DNA from: Tenebrio molitor
Taxonomy: Eukaryota > Arthropoda > Insecta > Coleoptera > Tenebrionidae
Direction: 5' to 3'
DNA length: 64,000 bases
NCBI RefSeq assembly: GCF_963966145.1
Contig: NC_091053.1
Location: 18,910,001 to 18,974,000, forward strand
The position numbers and the translations under genes were made by a program. Shown piece after piece: positions 30,066-39,605 of this stretch (positions within the stretch are counted from its first letter, which is position 1; each line of letters opens with the position of its first letter). Under the pieces are notes generated by a model. That model ran no database searches and was not told where the DNA came from. It was given only the letters and a program-made list of their open reading frames with translations.

Positions 30066-30722
30066 CCTACATCTCACGACGTACAGTGATATTACAATAC
30101 CCATAGAAACACATTTACATATTCATTTTTAGTCAGAGGAGTTAAAGTTTCCGTAAATTATTTCTATAACAAATCTAGCCGAATTTGTAATATTTTTTAG
30201 CACATTTTTGAAATGTAATAAAGTTTTTTGACATACGTATACTTCCGAGATATTACATAAATTGTAATTACCACTGAAACATGACTTCCCGAGTTCCTAT
30301 CAGCAATACAAGGTCTCTAAATAATCTGCAAATATAAACTTCATTCTCTGTTTAGCTAGATCCATTATATTTCCCAAAACACGATCAGAACAACAATAGT
30401 TAATAAACAATGAAATTTCATTATCATCTTCTCACAAACATAATGAAGTTTTGAGTATAATCCGAACAAAGAAAATATCTCTGATTGGCTGTAAGCATAT
30501 AACTATTATTCAAAAAGTTGTGTAGTTGTAGCAAAATAATTTTTGTCGGAGAAGTTCTAATGTTATTTAAAATCTCTTAGAAGTAGTGGTAAAATTTTGG
30601 AAAAGCAATAATCTAAAAGCTTTGAATTTGTTTCTGAAGTTCCCTAATTTATTCTTTGATTAATCTGTGTGGAATAGTATTTGTCAGACAATTAGAGAAA
30701 ATATGGAACAGTTCACGTACAA
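30066..30722. other. Gene-less AT-rich stretch
   Basis: No ORF, repeat or RNA gene could be supported here. Confidence 0.4.
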
Positions 30723-30724
30723 TA

Positions 30725-31225
30725 CAGAGTGATCAACAACAAAACAAATCGAGAGGCTATCTCATCTTTTGTTTTATCGAAACGTCTGTCTTAGCTTAAT
30801 AGGACACACATATGTATACTTACTACACTCAGTGGTTTTATTGGTTGCCTACCTTTGAAAAAATCTATTATTAATTAATTGATTATAAATAATTAATGCT
30901 TTATCTTCAACGGTAAAACCCATTTTACCACATATTTTGGGATAATGATTGCTTACAATTACAGGAAACGTCCGTAAACTTTGCAGAAATCGAAAACTTT
31001 TTTCAAGGTTAACGACAACACCGTTACTTTAAAATTGACATTCCTTTGACATTTCACCGAAAAATCTGCTTACCAGTGACGTCACGTGTGGCAATAAAGC
31101 CGGTAAATTACCCAGTCGGCGTTTGAGACCACAAATTGTCTACGCTTATTTGCATGGAATTCTGTTACGACATGACTGATAATTTGCAACGCCCGCTCTG
31201 ATTTGTTTTCTTTTTGATCATTTTG
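30725..31225 (+). mobile_element. TA-flanked non-autonomous DNA transposon family E, copy 1 (501 bp)
   Basis: Ends CAGAGTGATCAACAACAAAA and CAAAATGATCAAAAAGAAAA (reverse complement) are inverted and abut TA (30723-30724, 31226-31227). A diverged second copy lies in reverse orientation at 47926-48486. The interior holds GTGACGTCACGTG, a CRE/E-box-like palindrome, near 31077. Confidence 0.7.
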
Positions 31226-31946
31226 TACTTACCTCATTTCATCCACTACTGAAAAAATCGTAAAATTCCCATGCGAATGAATTGATTTCAATCAACGATT
31301 TCTAATGCTTTACAATTGTTTTTTTATAATATTTCATTTATTGATCATTTCTACAACGAACAAAATCCGTCTCAAATATCGTTAAATTTTTAATCACTCC
31401 ATTTGTGCGTTTCAATGATTCAATAACTAACACAAGATCAATAATATTTAATAATGTGAAACAGTGCAAGACCAGAGTTTCTAAGCCGTTGTAATCACTG
31501 TTGTTGTAGACCTCAAGGGAACTGAATTAATAAATGACGAATTAATTTGCAAACTTCTCGTGCGTCTATCTCCATCGCGAATACGTGGATAAATGCTCAC
31601 CAAAGAAGAATTTGCGACAATATTACTGCTTTGTAGCTTATACCACTAAGGGATTATTGCACCCCAAGTTTCAACCGCTCTTTATCACCAAACGTGCCTC
31701 ATTCCAACTTGGTATCTACCAAAATTTGATTGTAGTGGATTTTGCATAAAATAAATTCATAAGAAATTATTAATTCATTTCTGTCTGTCAGGCACATTCT
31801 GATATGGTACAAAATGAGGTTAAAAAAATTATGATACGTTAATGTTTTTATAACGGGCGTTCAAAAAAAAATCTCGTACACTAAAGCCTGTTCAAAAAGT
31901 AGGTATACACTGTTTTAATAGGATTGTTATTTTGTGTATTTTTCAG

Positions 31947-32000
31947 ATGAACTGTTGAACATCATGTTTGCTCACCTTGACTGTGGTTAGATCGATTCAG
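31947..32000 (+). other. Probable non-coding 5' exon of an unidentified gene
   Basis: A 54-nt block is framed by TGTATTTTTCAG on the left and GTAAGCTG on the right, both close to consensus. All three frames contain stops, so it would be 5' UTR. It precedes the start-codon exon at 32059 with a 58-nt intron, the usual intron size in this genome. Confidence 0.4.
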
Positions 32001-32058
32001 GTAAGCTGTAATAATTTTTTATAAAGTAAGTGTATATCTTGATTATTTTGTGTTGCAG

Positions 32059-32093
32059 AATGACAGACAACTGTAGAGGACCTTTAGTTATAG
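32059..32093 (+). CDS. Candidate start-codon exon of an unidentified gene
   Basis: A 35-nt block lies between TTTTGTGTTGCAG and GTGAGTAG. Its ATG at 32060 opens MTDNCRGPLVI and runs to a phase-1 donor. The pairing with the exon at 31947 and the strong splice signals suggest a real gene whose later exons lie beyond a long intron, perhaps outside the window. The product is not recognised. Confidence 0.35.
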
Positions 32094-32531
32094 GTGAGTA
32101 GTTCTTAAAGTTTATTCAAAAATGTTTGCCATGAAGACACCATAACCAAAAAAAATATTCGTGGTGTTGCATTGCTTAAGATTTATGAATTATAAAAATT
32201 GCTCCTCTAATTTTTAGTGACTGAAACTGTTTTAAGTGTCCAGTCAAATATTTTGTTTGATTTAGTTCTCATAAAACTAAAAAAGTACGTTTCTTCATAA
32301 AAATGTACAAAATATTTTATCCTGGAATTTTTATTTTACAGTTTTATTTTCAACAAGAAAAAGTGCCAGCGATATTACATTTATAATTTATTGTATTGTA
32401 TTGTTTATATTATTTACAAAATATGTACCTGCATTGAAAAGTAATTTTGATTATATTTACACACTCGAGAAATTAAAATTTTATTGTTATAACATTATAC
32501 TATAAGACAAAAAAATGTTTACGAAGAGAAA
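32094..32531. other. Gene-less AT-rich stretch, possible intron
   Basis: If the exons at 31947 and 32059 are real, this is the start of a long intron. No other feature is visible. Confidence 0.3.
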
Positions 32532-32539
32532 AAACACTT

Positions 32540-32841
32540 GGTAATTGTTCACTTTAACTACTTCTGAAATTTTCGCGTTTTTTCTGGCTGGACAGCCTCA
32601 TGGCGTCCTCCTAGATCGTGTTCCATCATTCAAACCTTGTGCAAATGCCTTTTTTTTTTCTCTCTTGTTGTGTTTCAAGGTCGTGTCAAGGTCGCGCCAA
32701 GTCTTAGTATAACTAAAGGGTAAGGAAAATTTTCATTTGCACAAGGTTTGACTGGTGGGAAACGATGTAGGAGGACGTCCTGAGGCTGTCTAGCCAGAAA
32801 AAACGCGAAAATTCCAGAAGTAGTTAAAGTGAACAATTACC
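32540..32841. mobile_element. hAT-like MITE with about 105-bp inverted arms and 8-bp target duplication
   Basis: The 302-bp element starts GGTAATTGTTCACTTTAACT and ends in its inverse; the arms match for about 105 bp with few mismatches. The direct repeat AAACACTT flanks it exactly (32532-32539 and 32842-32849). An 8-bp duplication points to the hAT superfamily, although the ends are not the usual CA...TG. Confidence 0.85.
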
Positions 32842-32849
32842 AAACACTT

Positions 32850-35800
32850 CGAGTTGCTTATTTGAACTGAATTCTCATTATTTACGCTTCCACTATAGGT
32901 CTTGGTGCACCATTTTCTAAAAATATCCCAATTTTATTGTGTATATTTTTTGAAGTAAAATATGATTTGATCGTAATTCGAGATGAGCGGTGATAAAAAT
33001 GCAGTTAAATCTAAAAATACAAACCAAACATAAAACACTCTGCACGTAACAGCTGCGTCCGGAAATAGTGAAAATATTTCTCACTTATTAAAAATTCATA
33101 TTTACAAATAGAAGCAGAATAGTATAGGTATAGTAGAATATACCAGAAATGTGAATGACAGATGTTTCAAAACATTCCTGTTTATTACAATAATGCACCA
33201 AGAGCAAAATCCTTCCTCTTTGAATTGCATCTACTATGTTGTTACAATAGAGATCACATGAAGGACCGAATTTTGTAAAAACACCAGGGCTTCCCATATC
33301 ATACCAGTGTAATTTACTTGGCGGCAAATTTATCTCGTTCTGACCGCACTTTATCTAAATGACTGAAGTAATAAATAACATCAGCGTGGTGGATCTATTT
33401 TTTTCTTTATCAAGATTAACAGCAAAGCGTGAAGCTATTTGCACCAGAATGGTGTGTATTTTTTCAGCAGGATGTTCGCCAAGAATCCATTGCTGTCATC
33501 CGTTTAGTACAAATATAGCAGAGAAAGAAAGATAACACAGTGTATCCTGTATCGTACTTGTCTGGGCTTATTATGTTTTGTGGAAATACAAATTATTTTT
33601 TATAAGGTATCAAAAACAAAAAAGAGAAATTATTGAATACCCCAAAAAACGATTATCGCCATTGTATACTTTTTTCTGAATTTATTGAGGATTGAGATAC
33701 CTTCGCATTTTACTTGACACATTTTTGTTCTGTTGTGACACTTGAAACTCTAGTGAAATGTTATAAAACTTTTCGTCTCAAATTTCTATGATTCCTCGAG
33801 GTATTATACCTATCTATAAAACACACATATGTACCTTGAAAAGAGATTTATTTTTTGTTATAATAAACTATTGCAAACTTGATAAGCTTAAGTGTTTGGT
33901 AAAGAAGGATCTAAGAGACAATCCCTCTCTGTTAAAACCAAATCGATAAAGTTCACCAAAAGCTTTGTTCGACAAACTTGTTAGGTATTAAAAATATCCT
34001 CACCTAGCGGTGAGTCTAGACTCATAAAAAAAAAGATATTACATTTTAGTCCATGTGCATTAATTATGATCAACTAAGCATTAGTTATTTATATTAGAAT
34101 GCGGTAGGTGTATTTTCCAGCACGACGAGGCGAAGCCGAGTGCCTGATTAGTTGGAGTGCTGTAAAATACCTTCTGTACGACATTTGTATTCGACTTTTC
34201 GGCTGACCAGATGTTTTATTTTGCACTTTGGCAGATTGTTATGAAATAATTTTTGATATACAGAGCTGCCAACCCGATAGGTTGTATTTTCCATATTATG
34301 ATTATGATTATTTATTAGTCATTTTTCATTTTCATTTATTAGGGAGAGAATTTTTTCAGTTAAAGATTATTATGCTTTTCGCAATCCTATTGCTAGGATT
34401 GTCAAAGTAAAATTTGAAATTATTGTTGTGTATTTAACTGATGAAGCATGCAAATTTCAAATACCTGCGTGAATGTAAATTCTATTATAATGTAATAATT
34501 CCCGGAGTTTAACTCCGCTCCAGCATTAACACTGGAATAATCCCAAAATAATCCCAACCACACAGTGCCTTATCTAAAATTCCTAAAACAAATCAAACAC
34601 GCATCCCTCCTGCACCGTGTACACACGCGTATAGGTAATTATTTTAAGAATTAAAAACGGTCTATTTTAGATTCGACTGTTTTAAAAGAGGACATACGTC
34701 GTGTGGAAACTTTTAGGCCAACATTTAACACTTTCAGGATACGTTTGTCTTGGATGATTCTATTTGAGTAATGGTGTCGTGTGCAACACAGCTTGAGTCC
34801 CAGTTACTGAATAAAGTTTTGACCGCCATATTCGATTTGTTCTACTAAGCAAATAATTTGTGATTTTATCGAGGATTTGCTAAAGCCCGGATGATTTATC
34901 TTACTGGCTCGACGGGAAAGTGTTGTGGATGATTTTGTACATGTGATCTTAAGGGAATTCCCTTATGTCTGCGTGGCAGGTAACAATTAGTTTTGGCGGG
35001 ATGACAGCGTCGCTTTCCGCCATCTTATTTTATCAAGCTTTAGACATTTTGAAGGAAAACAAACCATTTTTTTTTTGTGTTTTGACTAAATGCAATCTAA
35101 ATTTTGAAAAAAATACTTTTTGACAAGTCAATGTTACTGACACCGCATCAATTTCCCTATTGTTGGCTCTGCTGATGTGTCATTCTCATTTATAAAAAAT
35201 CTATCAAAGGGAACAATTTAGACGACTCACTTCTTAACAGTTTACAATATCAAAAAAAAAAAACAATGTCGATTTAATCGTCCTATAACAAATTAAATAA
35301 ATAATAGAAAAATATTTTCTTCAATTAATTCGAAGCACATTTTTGCATTTTAATTTTACTTTTACTATATGAAAAGATTTACAAAGAGATTTTTTTTACT
35401 GGTTGAAGAAAAACATTTGCATTCTTACTGTTTTCCACCAGAAAAGTTTACTGAGACGTTAATATGATGTCATAAATGTTTCCAAATGTTCGCCTCTTAA
35501 ATGTACGCTTTAAACTACTCATCACCATTTTTCCTAACGAAAACTTGTACAGATTTAATTAACGACAAATAAGAGATCGATAAATGTAGATGAAAAATAT
35601 CAGTTTATTAGCATTACAAAGATTAAAGTCAATATTAAAACACCTTGTTATCGAAACCAGCAATTCTCGTCTGTAACACAAGTTATCGCTGTTCACAGCA
35701 GAAGAGTTCTTGAAATAATTTTGCAGAACAGAAAGATAATGATTGTTAATTCTGTTAACTACTTAATAAAGAAAGAATGTAATATTTTATGTCAAAACTA

Positions 35801-36028
35801 GTTTAGAAACCAAAAAGTAATAATGAGTAAGAAAAAAGTTGTCTAGCTGGACAACAGTTTTCGAAGAAGTTTCTCATAATCATGAACCGGATAAAATTGA
35901 CAAATTCATAGAAAATTTTATTCACAATGATGTTCAGAAGAGAATTATTTAAACTGTTTCTAAAATGTTCAAATTGTAAGGTGTCATGTGGTATCATTTA
36001 TGGATTTAAAATTTTCTTCAGTAAAATA
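32850..36028. other. Gene-less AT-rich stretch
   Basis: No coding exon is supported. Near 34115-34180 an imperfect hairpin (CCAGCAC...GTGCTG arms around GAGGCGAAGCCGAG) resembles the CCTCGGC-type hairpins at 8117, 18476 and 43702. The rest is A/T-rich with poly-A and poly-T runs. Confidence 0.4.
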
Positions 36029-36480
36029 CAAAGTGTCTATAAAAGAATGTAGGTATCTCGAGAGTCTTGTGGAATTCGAATATGTTTAATTTTTGGCGTT
36101 CTGTAGCATATTGTGGTACAAAATATAAAAACAGATTATGTACAGTCGCGAGCAATAAATCTTGGTCGTCAAGGACATTTCCCGCTAGTCACAAATTAAA
36201 ATTTTTGCCTAAACATTCACAATTATGGCCCCAATGTCGTATTTTAATAGAGTAAAAATTATTTCGCTGATAGAGACGGATGTGTCAGAAGCTAGGGTGG
36301 CAACCCTTTTGAGATTTCCAAAAAGTTGACAAGATTTTGACAAGACAAAACAAATAGAATTTATTAGAGGTTATGCCCGTTTCACATTAGAGCACTTTTC
36401 ATTGCGTCAAAGAATGACCTTGACGACCAAAATTTATTCCTCGCGACAGTAAGTCCATTAATAATTTAGTAGACTACATA
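36029..36480 (+). mobile_element. MITE family A, copy split by a family D MITE
   Basis: The left part (36029-36142) follows the copy at 12406 closely (AAAGTGTCTATAAAAGAATG onward); after the inserted element it resumes as AGTCCATTAAT and then fades. The right terminal repeat is missing. Confidence 0.7.
36143..36449. mobile_element. MITE family D, copy 2, nested in MITE family A
   Basis: Ends CAGTCGCGAGCAATAAATC and CTGTCGCGAGGAATAAATTT (reverse complement) abut TA (36141-36142 and 36450-36451). The unoccupied site is visible in the family A copy at 12406 as TTATGTAAGTCCATTAAT, which proves the TA duplication. The interior differs from the other two family D copies. Confidence 0.8.
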
Positions 36481-36738
36481 TTGTTGTATCCTTAACCACA
36501 ACGATACAATGATTTAATTAGTTCAGATAAGATAATCAAAAAAACTGTCTTGCTTTATTCTTTGTAATGATATTTCTTTCAAACAGAAATTTTCATAAAT
36601 CTAACAAAGCAAATTACAAAGCTACTTTAAAGCAGTCATCGCTCTGCTCGTCGTGCTTTAAACCCACGCATGTGACATTATACCTACCGAATACCGTCTT
36701 ATAAAACTTGTATAATAAATAATATATGATATTGTTAC

Positions 36739-37007
36739 TGTACAAAATAATGTAATTTTGAACGTTATTGTTAGAAACAGGTACTGTAGCAGGTAGTCCT
36801 GCCTACTTTCTTTGTGAGAGGGGTGAAATCACCCACCCTTATTTAAGTCGAGATATAGCGGTAAAAACGAGAGTCTACCACTATCCTTGGTACTTAACAC
36901 TTGTACATCAACATTTTGTCATACAATAAAGTTTTTAAGTAGTTATACAAAGACGACTATATCATTTGAACGGCTAATATCACCACCCAACAGTGATTAA
37001 TCGTTCA
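36739..37007 (+). repeat. 5' LTR of the BEL/Pao element
   Basis: It begins TGTACAAAATAATG and ends TAATCGTTCA, so it has the TG...CA ends. A TATTTAAG box (about 36840) and an AATAAA signal (36925-36930) mark a plausible U3-R promoter and polyadenylation unit. Confidence 0.93.
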
Positions 37008-37014
37008 TAAATTT

Positions 37015-37030
37015 TGGTCCTTCGAGCCGG
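37015..37030 (+). other. Primer-binding site complementary to tRNA-Tyr
   Basis: Seven bases after the LTR, TGGTCCTTCGAGCCGG is the exact complement of the 3' end of eukaryotic tRNA-Tyr including CCA, as I recall that tRNA. It would prime minus-strand DNA synthesis. Confidence 0.75.
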
Positions 37031-37340
37031 ATGATTAAATCCATATCACACGACGGTCGTCTAGTGTAATAACAAGTGTAATACAACAACAATTCAAGAA
37101 ACAGTTTCGACACCCAGAGGGCAGCAACGATTTCGTCACCTTCAGCAAGGGCAAAAGGGCAGCACGAATAGTCACCGAATTGGGTAGCAGCGAAGCGATC
37201 ATCACTCAAGACATCAACAAAGGTTAGTGGCTCTCAATCCTTTCAATTTCCCTTCCAAACTGCATTACTACGTACGACTTTTTCTATTGTTCCTAATTTC
37301 GCAAATTTTCATCTCGACCACGTAAATCAAATCAATCATT

Positions 37341-39605
37341 ATGCCCGAGACATCCTTATTAGATGAATCAATTGCCAAATTAGAGGCTCTAAAAAAGAAA
37401 AGAACCTCATTAAAAGCTAGAATTACGCGTATTCAGAACTTTGTGTCTAATTTTCAATCAAATGATAATGATGTGTCTCCACTAGAAACTAGAAAAACAT
37501 TCATCGAACAAATATTCAAAGAATATGACGAGGTACAGACTGAAATTGAATCACTCGATCTTTCATCAGAGGCGATTGAGACACAGACTCAGGACCGCGA
37601 CGAAATTGATTTAAAGTATCTCGATGTATTATCATCAATTCAAACAAAAATTAGACAAACGACGCCTCCACCGCACACTGCGGCCACAGCGAATCCTAAC
37701 GGTAGTTGTTCCAGCGCTAATTCACATTGCTCTAATCGTGATCAATCAATCAAATTGAATCTGCCAACTTTAAATTTAAAATCTTTCACTGGTTGCTATA
37801 AGGAATGGTTGTCATTTCAAAATTCATTTAAATCCATTATTGAAGACGAAAACAACATGCTAAACAACTGTCAACGTTTCCAATATTTGCGATCATGTTT
37901 ATCTGGTGAAGCTTTGCGAGCAGTCGAGTCATTAACGGTGTCATCAGAAAATTATAATGTAGCGTGGGATATCTTAAAGAAACGGTTCTGCAACAAACGG
38001 CTGATCGTTCACGATCACATAATAGCCATCACAAAGGCACCCCAAGTAATTAAAGCCTCGCATTCGTCACTTAGGTGTTTTTTAGATACGTTGAATTCAA
38101 ATGTTGCCGCGTTAAGACAGCTAGAAGTACCGATTGATACTTGGCACGCTCTTCTAGTCGTAATAATTGTGGACAAATTAGACGACAATCTTGCAAGAGA
38201 ATGGCAGGCTACATTAACCGACGAGGTTCCAACTTACGGTCAAACGATCGAATTTTTAGAAAAGAAATGTCAGTTGTTGGAATCCTTAAATCTATTGCAC
38301 CCCAAATCGAACGTCAATCCGAATCACAATAATGCAAAAAACAATATGTCACAAAAACGAAGCACTACATCTTATGTTGCCACAAACAAACTACATTGTA
38401 CATTTTGTAAAAATGACGATCATACAATCTTTCAGTGCAATGAATTTACAAAATTAAATGTAGAGGAAAGAAACGCTCAAGCTCGAAACCTGAAGTTATG
38501 TCTTAATTGTCTAAGAACCAATCATTTTGTTAACAACTGTCAGTCCAAATTCAAATGCCGTAAATGCAATCAAAGCCACAATACGCTGCTTCACAAAGAA
38601 AGACAAATCACGCAAACCAATGAAACACCAGCACAGGTAGAAAGTTTAAACGCTCATTCTATGAGGTCCCAATCATCAATTATTTTGTTATCAACCGCGA
38701 TCGTTCTCATAGAAGATCGTAATAATAAGTCACATAAATGTAGAGCTCTCCTGGATGCAGGGTCCATGAACAGTTATATTACGTCATCATTTTCCAAAAA
38801 ATTACGTCTACAGCAGAAAGCCGTAAATATAACCGTTGGCGGAATTGGTCAAATTTCGACGAACATCAAACAGGCCGTCCAGGTAAACATCAAGTCTCAG
38901 TACAATAAGTTTTCGGCGAACTTAAGTTGTTTTGTTCTGGAAAAAATAACCGAAAATCTTCCCCTGGTGACCATAAACATGTCTGCAATAAATATTCCAA
39001 AGGAATTACAGCTAGCCGATCCGAAATTCTTAGAAACTGCACCAGTAGACTTACTTATCGGGGCTGATTTGTTTTGGAACCTTTTATGTCAAGACCGCAA
39101 GGAAATAACAATGAAGAACCATAACAAACTAATGCTGCAAAATACCCATTTAGGTTTCATTGCGGGTGGGTCACTAAATATGAACAATAACAATAGCTCA
39201 AGCACCTGCTCGCTTTCTCTAACGTCGGTAACCGACATTTTAGAGAACCAGGTGCAGAAATTCTTCGAACTAGAACAATGCAGCAACCCTTCCGAACAAA
39301 AATGCTTTTCAAATGAAGAGATTATGTGCGAGCAACATTTTATTCAAAATACGTGCAGACAAACAAACGGAAAGTTTCTTGTTAAACTGCCATTAAAAAA
39401 TGATCCTCCAATTCTCAAGTCAAACCGCGATAGTGCTGTAAAGTTTTTTAACAATCTGGAACGAAACCTAAACAAAAGGCCTACACTAAAATCAGATTAT
39501 GTGCAATTCATGCGGGATTACACTAAAATCAGATTATGTGCAATTCATGCGGGATTACATCTCTTTGGGTCACATGGAGGAAGTTCCGGGTTGCGAATTA
39601 AATAA
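37341..39605 (+). CDS. BEL/Pao gag-protease part (truncated by frameshift)
   Basis: The 754-codon ORF starts with a coiled coil (residues about 8-75). Residues about 135-310 form the DUF1759 capsid-like region (LNLKSFTGCYKEWLSFQNSF). Three zinc motifs follow: CTFCKNDDHTIFQC (353-366), CLNCLRTNHFVNNC (387-400) and CRKCNQSHNTLLH (406-418). The aspartic protease (DUF1758 type) has its catalytic triplet in ALLDAGSMNSY (Asp472). A conserved QLADPKFLETAPVDLLIGAD block closes the protease. The frame leaves the polyprotein at the 37-bp duplication near 39519, so the last 35 or so residues are out of frame. Confidence 0.9.
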   Translation: MPETSLLDESIAKLEALKKKRTSLKARITRIQNFVSNFQSNDNDVSPLETRKTFIEQIFKEYDEVQTEIESLDLSSEAIETQTQDRDEIDLKYLDVLSSIQTKIRQTTPPPHTAATANPNGSCSSANSHCSNRDQSIKLNLPTLNLKSFTGCYKEWLSFQNSFKSIIEDENNMLNNCQRFQYLRSCLSGEALRAVESLTVSSENYNVAWDILKKRFCNKRLIVHDHIIAITKAPQVIKASHSSLRCFLDTLNSNVAALRQLEVPIDTWHALLVVIIVDKLDDNLAREWQATLTDEVPTYGQTIEFLEKKCQLLESLNLLHPKSNVNPNHNNAKNNMSQKRSTTSYVATNKLHCTFCKNDDHTIFQCNEFTKLNVEERNAQARNLKLCLNCLRTNHFVNNCQSKFKCRKCNQSHNTLLHKERQITQTNETPAQVESLNAHSMRSQSSIILLSTAIVLIEDRNNKSHKCRALLDAGSMNSYITSSFSKKLRLQQKAVNITVGGIGQISTNIKQAVQVNIKSQYNKFSANLSCFVLEKITENLPLVTINMSAINIPKELQLADPKFLETAPVDLLIGADLFWNLLCQDRKEITMKNHNKLMLQNTHLGFIAGGSLNMNNNNSSSTCSLSLTSVTDILENQVQKFFELEQCSNPSEQKCFSNEEIMCEQHFIQNTCRQTNGKFLVKLPLKNDPPILKSNRDSAVKFFNNLERNLNKRPTLKSDYVQFMRDYTKIRLCAIHAGLHLFGSHGGSSGLRIK
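39482..39555 (+). repeat. 37-bp tandem duplication breaking gag-pol
   Basis: Two direct copies of 37 bp (39482-39518 and 39519-39555) are identical by eye. Since 37 is not a multiple of 3, the pol frame is shifted. Confidence 0.9.

Noticed and set aside
37015..37030. Possible tRNA-Tyr gene fragment
   Set aside because: Only the 16-nt complement of the tRNA 3' end is present, 7 bases after the LTR, so it is a primer-binding site.
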